64,000 nt of DNA from Tsuneonella deserti. GTDB taxonomy: Bacteria; Pseudomonadota; Alphaproteobacteria; Sphingomonadales; Sphingomonadaceae. The notes beneath the pieces are model-generated. The model was not told the DNA's origin and did not search any database. It was given only the letters and a program-made list of their open reading frames with translations. Positions 17,444-26,681 of the stretch are shown here, in pieces. The translations under genes were made by a program, and so were the position numbers. Location: positions 1,189,001 to 1,253,000 of the forward strand of contig NZ_BMKL01000001.1 of NCBI RefSeq assembly GCF_014644315.1, given 5' to 3'. Each line of letters opens with the position of its first letter. Position 1 is the stretch's first letter.

Positions 17444-18570
17444 CAGTCTACGTCTTCGACATCGACCGTCTCACCGGTCACCCGCTGGGCGAGCGCTGCC
17501 GAAATGAACGGATCGAGCGCGCCATCGAGCACATCGTCGGGGGATGGCGAAGTGTAGCCCGTGCGCAGGTCCTTCACCATCTGGTACGGCTGCAGGACAT
17601 AGCTGCGTATCTGGTGGCCCCAGCCGATGTCGGTCTTGCTCGCGTGCTCCGCAGATGCGGCTTCCTCGCGCTTGCGCATTTCGGCCTCGAACATCCGCGC
17701 CTTCAGCATGTTCATGGCGATTTCGCGGTTCTTGTGCTGGCTGCGGTCGATCTGGCTGGCGACAATGATTCCGCTCGGCACGTGAGTGATGCGCACCGCG
17801 CTGTCGGTCGTGTTGACGTGCTGCCCGCCTGCACCGCTCGCGCGGTAGGTGTCGATTTTGAGGTCGGCCGGATTCACCTCGATCGAGATGTTGTCGTCGA
17901 TCACGGGATAGACCCAGACCGAACTGAAGCTGGTATGCCGCCGCGCGGAGCTGTCGTACGGGCTGATGCGGACAAGCCGGTGAACGCCGCTTTCAGTCTT
18001 GGCATAGCCGTACGCGTTCTCGCCCTTGATCAGCAGAGTAGCGCTCTTGATGCCTGCCTGGTCCCCGGAATGATAGTCCACCAGATCGACCTTGAAGCCC
18101 CGGCGCTCAGCCCAGCGGGTGTACATCCGCTGCAGCATTTCGGCCCAGTCCTGGCTCTCGGTTCCTCCCGCGCCGGCGTGAATCTCGAGATAGGTATCGT
18201 TGGGATCGGCTTCGCCCGAAAGCAGTGCCTGGACCTTGTCGGCATCGGCGCGCTCGGCGAGACGCTGGAGCGATGACAGCCCCTCCTGGATCACGTCCGC
18301 ATCGTTTTCCGCTTCGCCAAGTTCGACGAATTCGATCGCATCGGCCATTTCGGCGCTGATCTCGTTGACGGTCCCGACTGCCGCATCGAGCCGGCGGCGT
18401 TCGCGCATGATCGCCTCGGCCGCCTTGGGATCGTCCCACAGCTTGGGATCTTCCACCCGTGCATTGAGCTCATCGAGCCGACGCAGCGCGCGGTCCCAGT
18501 CCAGCGACTGCCGGACGAGCGCGAGGGCGGCGTGAATACGATCGATGTTGGCCTGCCCTTCGGCACGCAT
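17443..18570 (-). CDS. prfB: Peptide chain release factor 2
   Basis: Terminates translation at UGA and UAA. The 375-residue protein has the GGQ peptidyl-hydrolysis motif in GAGGQHVN and a stop-codon recognition loop reading ISPYDSSARRHTSF. The SPY in place of the enterobacterial SPF is, from memory, usual in alphaproteobacterial RF2. The gene is a single open frame from MRAEGQ, so it lacks the autoregulatory in-frame UGA frameshift known from E. coli. GGAG precedes the ATG. Confidence 0.96.
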   Translation of the reverse strand: MRAEGQANIDRIHAALALVRQSLDWDRALRRLDELNARVEDPKLWDDPKAAEAIMRERRRLDAAVGTVNEISAEMADAIEFVELGEAENDADVIQEGLSSLQRLAERADADKVQALLSGEADPNDTYLEIHAGAGGTESQDWAEMLQRMYTRWAERRGFKVDLVDYHSGDQAGIKSATLLIKGENAYGYAKTESGVHRLVRISPYDSSARRHTSFSSVWVYPVIDDNISIEVNPADLKIDTYRASGAGGQHVNTTDSAVRITHVPSGIIVASQIDRSQHKNREIAMNMLKARMFEAEMRKREEAASAEHASKTDIGWGHQIRSYVLQPYQMVKDLRTGYTSPSPDDVLDGALDPFISAALAQRVTGETVDVEDVD

Positions 18571-18583
18571 GAAATATTACTCC

Positions 18584-18613
18584 AAAGAAAATTGGTCCGC
18601 CGCTTAGCGGACC
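18584..18613 (-). terminator. Rho-independent terminator of the peroxiredoxin gene
   Basis: Reading on the minus strand, the 7-bp stem GGTCCGC / GCGGACC with loop TAAGCG is followed by AATTTTCTTT. It lies 38 nt after the peroxiredoxin stop and 24 nt ahead of prfB, separating the two units. Confidence 0.8.
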
Positions 18614-18650
18614 ATGGGCGGTTGGCAAAGGGATCCGGTCAGTCCCCGCG

Positions 18651-19196
18651 TTAGCGGCGGGGCTTCGCCTTCAGCTTGCGCACCGCTTCGAGAGTCAGCC
18701 GCACGTGATCCTTGTAGTCGAGGTCCGAGTGCACGAATGCGATGCGCCCGTTGCGATCGATCACGTAGCTGGTGCGCTGGGTCAAACCCGTCTCCTTGCC
18801 ATCCGAAACGAGCGCTGCGTCATAGGCCTGCACGATCTTCGGAGTTGCGACTGCCACGGCGAATTTGTCGCGGCAGGCTTCCTGCGAAAACCGCTTTAGC
18901 GTCTCGATCTCGTCATTGGACACCCCGATTACCGTCGCGCCATAGCGGGCGAACTCTGGAGTAGCCTCTGCGAACCCGTGAGCCTCGAGCGTACAACCCT
19001 TGGTGAAGGCCTTGGGGTAGAAATAGAGGACGACCGGCCCTTTCGCGAGGGCGGCCTTCAAGTTGAAGCCGAATGCTTTGCCCGCGAGCGCCGCCTGGGT
19101 TGCGAAGTTGGGTGCCTTGGCCCCTACGGGTAGGTGCGCGGAAGCTGGACCGGCAACGAGCAGGAAAGCGGCGGCGAAGGCAGCAAACATTTTCAT
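18651..19196 (-). CDS. Exported peroxiredoxin (Bcp/AhpC-TSA type)
   Basis: Thiol peroxidase that reduces peroxides, here with a signal peptide (MKMFAAFAAAFLLVAGPASA) that sends it to the periplasm. The peroxidatic site is YFYPKAFTKGCTLEAHGF; the resolving cysteine usually found five residues later in Bcp is replaced (EAHGF), so it may act as a one-cysteine type or use the later QEACRDKF. Residues 1-181 are close to the domain length plus leader. GGAG precedes the ATG at 19196, and a strong terminator follows. Confidence 0.85.
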   Translation of the reverse strand: MKMFAAFAAAFLLVAGPASAHLPVGAKAPNFATQAALAGKAFGFNLKAALAKGPVVLYFYPKAFTKGCTLEAHGFAEATPEFARYGATVIGVSNDEIETLKRFSQEACRDKFAVAVATPKIVQAYDAALVSDGKETGLTQRTSYVIDRNGRIAFVHSDLDYKDHVRLTLEAVRKLKAKPRR

Positions 19197-19234
19197 GTGA
19201 GGGCTCCACTCCCTGTTCGTCATGAGGCGGTGCA

Positions 19235-21778
19235 TCAGTAAATCCCGCCCTGGTCCTCTACGAAATCCTGCTTTTCTGTGTCCTGCCGTTTCTGCCTGGC
19301 GGCGGCCGCGGCGGTATTCGCCTGGCGTCCGCGGCGGATCAGCTCGAGGATTTCATTGCGTCGTGCCGCGACCTCGTCTTGCCTCGTGGCCCGAGGCGGC
19401 TCCGTGCTCGGCTTGAAGGCTTCCCAAATGACCGAGGCCTTGGGCTCGTTGGTCGGCCACGCATCGAACACGCGCTTGCCGCTCTGGCGGTCGATCCGCA
19501 CCATTCGCACACCGGCCGGAGCGACGAAGGGTTCGTCGGACCAGCGATCGCGGGTGGACTTCACGAAGTCGATGAAGATCGGTGCGCCGGTGTTGCCGCC
19601 CTGAACCCAACCACCAAGGTTCCGCGGCTTGTCAAAGCCGATATACGTACCGGCCACGATGTCCGGCGATCCGCCCACGAACCAGGCGTTCGTCGGACCG
19701 GTGGTCGTACCCGTTTTGCCAAACAGCGGGAGCTTGAGCGCGCTCACGCGGACCGCCGTCCCCCGTTGGACCACGCCCTCGAGCATGTGAATCACCTGGT
19801 AGGCAGTCCGCGGGTCCATCACCTGCCGCCCGGACGCCGCGAGGCGGGGCATGCCCTTGCCATTCCATTCGGCCATGTTGCACCCCGCGCACTCGCGCTT
19901 GTCGGCGCGCCAGATGATCTTGCCGCGCCGATCCTGCACGTAGTCGATCAGCGACGGAGTATGCATCCGCCCGAAGTTTGCCAGCGCCGAGTAGGCATTG
20001 ACCATCTTCAGAACCGTCGTGTCACCCGCACCCAGGGCGAACGCAGGGTAGGGCTTGTACGAGCCGATTCCCATCCGCTCGAATGTGCGCACCACGTTGG
20101 GCATCCCTGCATCCATCGCGATATGCACGGTCATCAGGTTCCGGCTCTGCTCGAGCCCCCAGCGCATGGTATGCACCCCGCCCCCTCCCCCGCCGAAGTT
20201 GCGGAAGCATTTCTCGCCAAGGGCGGCGCCCTGATAGAAGCAGTAGGCCTGGTCGGGCACCTCAGTCGCCGGGGTCATTCCCTGGTCGAGGCCGGTCGCA
20301 TAGACGAACGGCTTGATGGTGGAACCGGGCTGGCGCAGCGCCTGCGTCGCGCGGTTGAAGTCCGTCAGCCGATAGTCGAAGCCGCCCTGCATCGCGAGTA
20401 CGCGCCCGGTTGCAGGCTCCTCTGCAACGAAGCCGCCCGAAACTTCCGGCACAGTGCGCACGGCATAGGAACTGCCCGCGGGCGCGGCCGCAATCACGTC
20501 GCCGGCTTTCAGCGCGTCAGGCAGACCGGTCAGCGGCGCGGTGTCGCCGTCGGAAAAGCCGATCGTGGCGCTTGACCCGCTTCGCCTGGTCACCACGCCA
20601 ATGCGCCAGTCCTTGTAGTTGATGCCGAGAGGAGACGCGGCGAGTTGGGATTGCCACGTGTCGTCACCGACTTCGATATGTGCAAGCGGGCCGCTCCAGC
20701 CTTTGCCAGCGCTGTAACGCAGTATTCCGCCCCGGAGGGCGTCGCGTGCCGCTGTCTGCAGCTTCGGGTCGAGCGACGTGCGCACCCACAGGCCGCCCGC
20801 ATACACGCTGTTCTTGCCGTCATCGGCGGTTTCGCCGAACTTCTCCATCAGCTGGCGGCGAACGTCTTCAAGGAAGTAGCCGGCGTCAACCGATGGAACG
20901 GTCGACCGCGAAGGCTTCAGACCGAGCGGCTTCGCCTTGGCCGCGGCACCCTGCTCGGCCGTGATGAAGTCATTGGCCACCATCTGATCGAGGACGAAAT
21001 TGCGGCGGGCGAGCGCCATGCCTTCGTACTTCTTGCGCCCGTAGCGTTCGGGCGCCTTGGGAAGGATCGCGAGGAAAGCCATCTCATGCAGATCAAGGTC
21101 GCCCACGTCCTTGTCGAAGTAGGCTCGGGATGCTGCCTGGACGCCGTAACTGCGGCGGCCAAGAGGGATTTCATTCAGGTAGAGCTCCAGGATTTGGGGC
21201 TTGGTAAGCACGCCCTCGATCCGCCGCGCCAGAATCATTTCCTTTAGCTTGCGCGTCACCGAGTACTCGTCGCCCAGCAGGATGTTCTTGGCGACCTGCT
21301 GGGTGATCGTCGAACCGCCGACAGCGCGTTCGCCGGAACCGAACTTGGTGGCATAGTCGATGACCGCGAACAGGGTTCCGGTGATGTCCACTCCGCCATG
21401 ACTGAAGAACGTCTTGTCCTCCGCCGCCAGAAACGATTCGATGAGCTCTTGCGGAAAGTCGGCGTATTGAAGCTGGACCCGCCGCTCCCGGGCATAGGAG
21501 TGGACGATACCCCCGTCGATGCCGCGTACGATCGTTGGCAATGGCGGCTCGTAGTCCAGGAGGGTCTCCGCGTCGGGCAGGTCCTTCGCGAGGAAGGCCC
21601 AGCCTATTACGAGAAGCACCAGGCCTGCGGCGATCACGCTTGCAAGCCAGCGGAACCAGCGCTTCTCGCGCCAGTTGCCGCGGAACCACTGGGCCACCCC
21701 CTGCGTGTCGCGGCGGATGCGGTAGCGAAAATGTTCGAGCGTGGTGGTATCGGGCATAAATCGCGCGCGCCTTAGCAT
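19235..21778 (-). CDS. mrcA: Penicillin-binding protein 1A
   Basis: Bifunctional peptidoglycan synthase anchored by one N-terminal helix (about residues 45-65). The glycosyltransferase domain has EDKTFFSHGGVD and the GGSTITQQVAKN motif; the transpeptidase domain has the serine site GSTIKPF, the SRN motif in EQSRNLMTV and the KTGTT box. At 847 residues it is the normal size. The ATG at 21778 is preferred over a TTG upstream and another ATG downstream because GAGGAA lies five bases before it. An amidase gene lies just upstream on the same strand, making a cell-wall pair. Confidence 0.93.
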   Translation of the reverse strand: MLRRARFMPDTTTLEHFRYRIRRDTQGVAQWFRGNWREKRWFRWLASVIAAGLVLLVIGWAFLAKDLPDAETLLDYEPPLPTIVRGIDGGIVHSYARERRVQLQYADFPQELIESFLAAEDKTFFSHGGVDITGTLFAVIDYATKFGSGERAVGGSTITQQVAKNILLGDEYSVTRKLKEMILARRIEGVLTKPQILELYLNEIPLGRRSYGVQAASRAYFDKDVGDLDLHEMAFLAILPKAPERYGRKKYEGMALARRNFVLDQMVANDFITAEQGAAAKAKPLGLKPSRSTVPSVDAGYFLEDVRRQLMEKFGETADDGKNSVYAGGLWVRTSLDPKLQTAARDALRGGILRYSAGKGWSGPLAHIEVGDDTWQSQLAASPLGINYKDWRIGVVTRRSGSSATIGFSDGDTAPLTGLPDALKAGDVIAAAPAGSSYAVRTVPEVSGGFVAEEPATGRVLAMQGGFDYRLTDFNRATQALRQPGSTIKPFVYATGLDQGMTPATEVPDQAYCFYQGAALGEKCFRNFGGGGGGVHTMRWGLEQSRNLMTVHIAMDAGMPNVVRTFERMGIGSYKPYPAFALGAGDTTVLKMVNAYSALANFGRMHTPSLIDYVQDRRGKIIWRADKRECAGCNMAEWNGKGMPRLAASGRQVMDPRTAYQVIHMLEGVVQRGTAVRVSALKLPLFGKTGTTTGPTNAWFVGGSPDIVAGTYIGFDKPRNLGGWVQGGNTGAPIFIDFVKSTRDRWSDEPFVAPAGVRMVRIDRQSGKRVFDAWPTNEPKASVIWEAFKPSTEPPRATRQDEVAARRNEILELIRRGRQANTAAAAARQKRQDTEKQDFVEDQGGIY

Positions 21779-21808
21779 GCCGATTCCTCGCCGCGCCAGT
21801 TCCAAAGG

Positions 21809-22681
21809 TTACGCTGTGTTCGACTGCCGCGCGAAATAGATGCGAATGGCGCGAGCAAGGACTCGGGCGAACGTCTCCCGGCCTGCGGGCGAGGCGAGAC
21901 GGGTGGCCTCGTCTAGGTTCGAGATAAACCCTGCCTCGTAAAGGACAGAGGGCACGTCGGGTGCCTTTAGAACAGCTAGTCCTGCGGAGCGGATTGCCTG
22001 GGGATGGAAGACAAGGCTTCCCTTCCCTTCACGCGCAACCAGCCTGGCGAATTCGGCGCTGTCAGCCTGCGTTCGTTCCTGCGACAACTCGACTAGGATC
22101 GAATTTACCGCGTCGCTCTGCCCGGTGAGCGGGACCCCATTTACGGTGTCGACGGCATTTTCGCGCGCTGCGAACCGGGCGGCCGCCTCGCTCGATGCAG
22201 TCAGGGAAAGGGTATAGATGCTCGCTCCCGCAATCGAGTCTTTCTCGCCCGCCGAATCTGCGTGGATCGACAGGAATAGGTCGGCGCCCAACGCCCGGGC
22301 AATCGCGAACCGCTCATCGAGCACGAGGAAACGATCGTCAGTACGCGTCAGCGCGACGCGCACCCCTCCCTCTCGCACGATCTCGTCCCGCAGCGCAGTC
22401 GCGAGCGCGAGCACGAGATCCTTCTCGCGAAAACCTTGCCCGCTGGCCCCCGGATCATGTCCCCCGTGGCCCGCGTCGATGACCACCAGCGGACGCGACT
22501 TGTCGGGTGGGCCATAGATTTTCGGGAGATCGACCGGTTCGCCAGCCGGCGGGAGGGCGAACCTGATGACATAGCCCCGTCCCAGCGTCGGCACCGGCAA
22601 GGTCAATCCGAAGACAAAAAGTGCCCCGAGGAGGGCAACCGGGGAGAGAAAAATCAGCCAGAGCCGAGCGCGCAGGGACAT
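21809..22681 (-). CDS. N-acetylmuramoyl-L-alanine amidase
   Basis: Zinc amidase (AmiC/Amidase_3 type) that cuts the stem peptide from muramic acid in the periplasm. After a N-terminal membrane/signal segment (about residues 8-28), the catalytic domain shows DAGHGGHDPGA, the glutamate in FREKDLVLA, LSIHAD and the closing YEAGFISN. No AMIN targeting domain is visible ahead of it. It is 290 residues. It probably forms a transcription unit with the PBP1A gene 31 nt downstream. Confidence 0.92.
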   Translation of the reverse strand: MSLRARLWLIFLSPVALLGALFVFGLTLPVPTLGRGYVIRFALPPAGEPVDLPKIYGPPDKSRPLVVIDAGHGGHDPGASGQGFREKDLVLALATALRDEIVREGGVRVALTRTDDRFLVLDERFAIARALGADLFLSIHADSAGEKDSIAGASIYTLSLTASSEAAARFAARENAVDTVNGVPLTGQSDAVNSILVELSQERTQADSAEFARLVAREGKGSLVFHPQAIRSAGLAVLKAPDVPSVLYEAGFISNLDEATRLASPAGRETFARVLARAIRIYFARQSNTA

Positions 22682-22953
22682 TGCGCACGATGGTTAGGAG
22701 GTTGCGCGGGCTCCGCGCAATATGGTTGCCGGGTTTAACCCACGATGCTAGCAGATAGATAACCGGGGCACCCTGCCTTAGTGCCAGCCACAGCGCATGT
22801 ATCGATGCGCAGGACAGGATCGCACCCGGCTACCGACCGTGGCATTTCGCACCGGTTCACTACCAGGTTGACGCAAGCGATGAGCCTCCCCTCCCTGCAA
22901 ACCTCGACGGCGCCGCTGCGCGGCCGCGCGAGCTTTGCCGGCCGGGGCGCGCG

Positions 22954-22969
22954 GTGCGTGTACAAGCAC
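22954..22969. repeat. Imperfect 16-bp palindrome in the rne upstream region
   Basis: GTGCGTGTACAAGCAC reads almost the same on both strands (14 of 16 positions), centred on TGTACA. It may be an operator for a dimeric regulator or part of the rne leader fold. Assignment is tentative. Confidence 0.35.
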
Positions 22970-22989
22970 ATCCTTGCAGACACATCATT

Positions 22990-23020
22990 CCGGCCTGCCG
23001 CCTGTCGGCGTGCAGGCCGG
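22990..23020 (+). promoter_or_regulatory. rne: Strong hairpin in the probable rne leader
   Basis: A 9-bp perfect stem CCGGCCTGC / GCAGGCCGG encloses a second 4-bp stem (CGCC/GGCG) with a TGTC loop and one bulged base, giving about 13 paired positions. It is followed by TTAGTTTT and lies 115 nt before the rne start. It could be an autoregulatory leader element or an attenuator. Confidence 0.5.
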
Positions 23021-23135
23021 TTAGTTTTCGCCGCTTCGCAAACATCGCCTGGCGGCGGTTCACCCATTTCGCGCGAGGCCTCTGTCCGGTTCGATGCAGA
23101 TCGAGCCCGGCCGGCCCGCGCACGGAGAATTCAAT

Positions 23136-25934
23136 ATGGCAACGCGCATGCTTATCGATGCGCGCCACCCGGAAGAAACCCGGGTGGCGGTACTGCAGGG
23201 TAACCGGATCGAGGAATTCGATTTCGAATCTGCCGAACACAAGCAGATCAAAGGCAATATCTACCTTGCCAAGGTAACCCGGGTAGAACCCAGCCTGCAG
23301 GCCGCGTTCGTGGATTTCGGCGGCAACCGGCACGGTTTCCTGGCCTTCAGCGAGATCCACCCCGATTACTACCAGATCCCCAAGGAGGATCGCGAACAGC
23401 TGCTCGCCGAGGAGGCCGAGGCGGCCGAGGAGGAGGCAAAGCTCCGCGCGGAGGAGGAAGAAAGCGGTCATTCGCCGGGCGATGAATACGACGCCGATGA
23501 CGAGACTGGCGAGGCACTGGTCGAAGAAATCGCCGAGGATGGGGTCGAGGAAATCGACACCTCCGAGAAGGATCACGTCTCCACGATTGAAGGTGGACAC
23601 CTCGAGAATGGCGACGATGAAAACGGCGACGAAGGCGATGAAGACGGCCGGGATGGCGAAGAGTCATCCGACGGAAGCGATGAGGAAGATCGTTCGCGTG
23701 GCCGTGGCCGCGGACGCCGTCAGGGCAAGGGTGGCCGCAGCCGCGCCAAGGAAGTGGACGAAGTGCGCGCCAAGCGCATGGCGCTGCGTCGGCGGTACAA
23801 GATCCAGGACGTCATCCAGCGGCGTCAGGTGCTGCTGGTCCAGGTCGTCAAGGAAGAGCGCGGCAACAAGGGCGCTGCCCTGACCACATACCTCAGCCTG
23901 GCAGGCCGCTATTGCGTGCTCATGCCCAATTCCAGCCACGGGGGTGGCATCAGCCGCAAGATCAGCTCGGCCGCGGATCGCAGCCGGCTCAAATCGATCG
24001 TTAGCGACCTGTCGCTGCCCAAGTCCATGGGTCTTATCGTTCGCACCGCGGGCCTCCAGCGCACCAAGCCCGAGATCAAGCGCGATTTCGATTACCTCGC
24101 ACGCCTGTGGGACGAAATCCGGGAGCGCACGCTATCCAGTGTCGCCCCGGCGATGATCCATTCGGATTCGGACCTCATCAAACGGGCGATCCGGGACATC
24201 TACAACAAGGAAGTCGAGGAAGTCGTCGTCGAGGGCGAACAAGGTTATCGCCTGGCCCGCGAATTCATGAAGCTGCTGATGCCGAGCCACGTGCGGCGGG
24301 TGAAGGCGTATTCCGATCCCGTCCCGCTGTTCCAGCGCTACGGCGCCGAAGACCAGCTGCGCGCGATGTACGATCCGGTCGTCCAGCTCAAGAGCGGCGG
24401 CTACCTCGTCATCAACCCGACCGAGGCCCTGGTTTCGATCGACATCAACTCGGGTCGCTCGACCAAGGAGCATGGGATCGAAGCGACCGCGGTCAACACC
24501 AACCTCGAAGCTGCTCGCGAAATTGCCCGTCAACTGCGCTTGCGCGACATGGCCGGGCTGGTCGTGATCGACTTCATCGACATGGAGCACGGCTCGAACG
24601 TGCGGAAGGTCGAGAGGGCGATGAAGGACGCTCTGAAGAACGATCGCGCGCGCATCCAGGTCGGCCGTATTTCCAGCTTCGGCTTGATGGAAATGAGCCG
24701 CCAGCGCCTTCGCACCGGCGTCCTCGAGGCTACGACGCGCGAATGTCCGCACTGCGATGGCACCGGGCTGGTGCGCACCGCTTCAAGCGCAGGGCTTTCC
24801 GCGCTGCGCCTGATCGAAGACGAAGCCGCCAAGGGCAAGGGTTCGGTCATCAGCCTCTTCGCATCAACCGAAGCGGCCGTGTACTTGCTCAATGCCAAGC
24901 GCTCGGACCTCGCCGAGATAGAGGATCGCTACGGCGTGATGGTGGAAGTACTGCCGGAGGGTGAGCAGGAGGGCGCGAAGATGCGCGTCGCCAGCAGCGG
25001 CCCCCGCCCCACCACTCCGCCGAGATTCGAACCCATCGTCGAAATCGATGAAGAGCCGGTCGAGGAAGAAGAATTCGAGGCTGAGGCTGAGGAATCTCCC
25101 GACGACGACAACGATCGTAACCGGAAAAACCGGCGCCGCCGTGGTGGCCGCAACCGTCGGGAACGGGAGGGACTACGCGAAGGAGGGTCTTCGGAAGAGG
25201 CCGACGAAACTGCTGTCGACCAGGACGACGTCTCCGGCGAGGCTTCTGGCGAGGCCCAGGAACGGGCCGAAGACGGTGATGACGAGGACCGTCCGCGCAA
25301 GAACCGCCGCCGTCGCGGTGGGCGTCGCAGGCGCGGTCGCGGGCGCGATGAGGGCGAAGCAACGAGCGGCAAGGCCGAGGGCGGCGATATCGAAACTGGC
25401 GACGCCGAAGCTATCGAGGCATCGATCGGAGCGCAGCTGACCGAGGATGCCGCGGTAGTCGGTGCTCCGACCGATGGTGAGCCGGCCGGCGGATCGCCGG
25501 AACTCGAGCAACCCAAGAAGCGGTCACGCAGGCGCAAGCCGGTGGCAGATGCTGCGCCCGTCGACGGGACGAAGGAGCCCGAGGCTTCCGCGCAAGAGCA
25601 TCCTGCGCCAGCAGCGGAAGAGGGACCCGCCCCTGCGGCTGAAAAGCCCAAGCGCACCCGTCGAAAGAAAGCCGACCCGGTCGCGCAACCGGAAGACAGT
25701 GTAGTCGCTGAGGCGACGAGCCCTGAAGCGCCTGCGGGCGAAGAAGCTCCTGCCCCCAAGCCTCGCCGGTCGCGCGCGAAGAAAGCTTCTCCGGCCGAAG
25801 TCGCCGAACCGGTCAGCGCTGATCCCGTCACCGCTCCGGCGGAGGAAGCGGTCCAGAGCGAAGAGCCCTCGACTGGCGCAGAGCCCGCGCCGGCTGCGAA
25901 ACGCGGTTGGTGGCAGCGGACTTTCGGCGAGTAA
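23136..25934 (+). CDS. rne: Ribonuclease E
   Basis: Endoribonuclease and degradosome scaffold that processes rRNA and mRNA. The start MATRMLIDARHPEETRVAVL at 23136 follows GGAG. The S1 domain is interrupted at about residues 85-222 by a very acidic stretch (Glu/Asp-rich) ending in RGRGRGRR, as seen in alphaproteobacterial RNase E. The catalytic core follows, with the metal-binding SIDINSGRS and VVIDFID, and the zinc-link CPHCDGTG. The C-terminal third is a disordered scaffold with repeated KNRRRRGGR-type basic blocks and Pro/Ala/Glu stretches. Length 932 residues. Confidence 0.96.
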   Translation: MATRMLIDARHPEETRVAVLQGNRIEEFDFESAEHKQIKGNIYLAKVTRVEPSLQAAFVDFGGNRHGFLAFSEIHPDYYQIPKEDREQLLAEEAEAAEEEAKLRAEEEESGHSPGDEYDADDETGEALVEEIAEDGVEEIDTSEKDHVSTIEGGHLENGDDENGDEGDEDGRDGEESSDGSDEEDRSRGRGRGRRQGKGGRSRAKEVDEVRAKRMALRRRYKIQDVIQRRQVLLVQVVKEERGNKGAALTTYLSLAGRYCVLMPNSSHGGGISRKISSAADRSRLKSIVSDLSLPKSMGLIVRTAGLQRTKPEIKRDFDYLARLWDEIRERTLSSVAPAMIHSDSDLIKRAIRDIYNKEVEEVVVEGEQGYRLAREFMKLLMPSHVRRVKAYSDPVPLFQRYGAEDQLRAMYDPVVQLKSGGYLVINPTEALVSIDINSGRSTKEHGIEATAVNTNLEAAREIARQLRLRDMAGLVVIDFIDMEHGSNVRKVERAMKDALKNDRARIQVGRISSFGLMEMSRQRLRTGVLEATTRECPHCDGTGLVRTASSAGLSALRLIEDEAAKGKGSVISLFASTEAAVYLLNAKRSDLAEIEDRYGVMVEVLPEGEQEGAKMRVASSGPRPTTPPRFEPIVEIDEEPVEEEEFEAEAEESPDDDNDRNRKNRRRRGGRNRREREGLREGGSSEEADETAVDQDDVSGEASGEAQERAEDGDDEDRPRKNRRRRGGRRRRGRGRDEGEATSGKAEGGDIETGDAEAIEASIGAQLTEDAAVVGAPTDGEPAGGSPELEQPKKRSRRRKPVADAAPVDGTKEPEASAQEHPAPAAEEGPAPAAEKPKRTRRKKADPVAQPEDSVVAEATSPEAPAGEEAPAPKPRRSRAKKASPAEVAEPVSADPVTAPAEEAVQSEEPSTGAEPAPAAKRGWWQRTFGE

Positions 25935-25940
25935 CAACGA

Positions 25941-25970
25941 AAATCCCCGGTCGCGGCGCGGCCGGGGATT
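25941..25970. terminator. Terminator between rne and a convergent methyltransferase gene
   Basis: A 9-bp stem AATCCCCGG / CCGGGGATT with an 11-nt GC loop. On the minus strand it is followed by TTTCGTTGTT, fitting an intrinsic terminator for the methyltransferase; on the plus strand it has no T tract, but it may also end rne transcripts. Confidence 0.7.
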
Positions 25971-25977
25971 CGGTAGG

Positions 25978-26613
25978 TCAGACTGGCGCTCTGCGCGCCA
26001 TTCCCCACTCCATCCAGGCAAGAAAACGAGGCGCGTGAGGCAGATACCCCTGCCCGGCCCGCTCGACGGTCAACCCGGCCTGCTCGAGAGCGCTGCCTAT
26101 CGGGCGAGTGAGATGGCAGTTACCGGCCAGCCGCTTCCAGATCGGTTCGATACGCCTTTGCCATGCGGCGGGCCCCGCATCGGGCGCGCGCCCGTGCTCA
26201 AGAAAAAGCAGAACACCGTCATGCTTCAGCACGCGACGCATCTCGCCGATGGCCTGTGCGTGATTATCGACTGAACAGAGCGTGTAAGTGCATACCACGG
26301 TATCGAACAGCTCACTGCTGAAGGGGATTTCCTCCGCCATACCGTCGCGAATTTCGGCATCCCATCCCCGGGCGCGGGCTCGCGAGAGCGCTCCCTGCCG
26401 AAGGGTTTCGTTGGGGTCGATACCGGCGAATCTGGTCACTTTCGCCGGATCATAGTGACGCTGGTTCAGCCCCCCGCCGCAGCCGATCTCCAGGACGCTA
26501 CCATAGGCTACCGGGACAATCTTCGCACGCAGGTGGTCGATTTCCTTTTGTCCGCAGGCGCAGGTGATCAGCCGCGGCATAATCTTTCGGTCGTACCAGG
26601 CGCGCAAATCCAT
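25978..26613 (-). CDS. Class I SAM-dependent methyltransferase (UbiE-like)
   Basis: A 211-residue cytoplasmic methyltransferase with motif I VLEIGCGGGLN near residue 40, the acidic ribose-binding FAGIDPNE, and the post-motif VVCTYTLCSVDNHAQAIGEM typical of the UbiE / methyltransferase-11 group that acts on small molecules or lipids. The start MDLRAWYDRK at 26613 is set by GGGAGG seven bases upstream. The substrate is not evident. It is divergent from a nucleotidyltransferase gene 68 bp away. Confidence 0.82.
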   Translation of the reverse strand: MDLRAWYDRKIMPRLITCACGQKEIDHLRAKIVPVAYGSVLEIGCGGGLNQRHYDPAKVTRFAGIDPNETLRQGALSRARARGWDAEIRDGMAEEIPFSSELFDTVVCTYTLCSVDNHAQAIGEMRRVLKHDGVLLFLEHGRAPDAGPAAWQRRIEPIWKRLAGNCHLTRPIGSALEQAGLTVERAGQGYLPHAPRFLAWMEWGMARRAPV

Positions 26614-26681
26614 CCTTTGTCCTCCCGGGCCCGATCCTAACGCTGGCACAACGAGTGGCAATCGGGATAAGCGCGGGATTG

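Larger units (their letters stand above)
22682..23135 (+). other. Long intergenic region and probable structured leader of rne
   Basis: A 454-nt stretch between the divergent amidase and RNase E genes with no convincing gene; the few short open frames (for example 24 codons from about 22799) lack ribosome sites. It contains an imperfect palindrome at 22954-22969 and a strong hairpin at 22990-23020, both on the rne side. In enterobacteria the long rne leader folds and lets RNase E control its own mRNA; a similar role here is inference. Confidence 0.55.

Noticed and set aside
18000..18060. SPY instead of SPF in the release factor 2 recognition loop as an unusual change
   Set aside because: From memory this is the common alphaproteobacterial form, so it is not evidence of altered stop-codon use.
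17443..18570. Programmed frameshift in prfB as in E. coli
   Set aside because: The gene is one uninterrupted frame from its start; no in-frame UGA is present near the N-terminus.
22799..22873. 24-codon open frame in the rne leader as a leader peptide
   Set aside because: No ribosome site, no amino acid bias of the attenuator kind, and chance frames of this size are common.
24929..26008. 359-codon minus-strand frame opposite the end of rne
   Set aside because: A Ser/Ala/Arg-rich mirror of the low-complexity RNase E tail; not a plausible protein.
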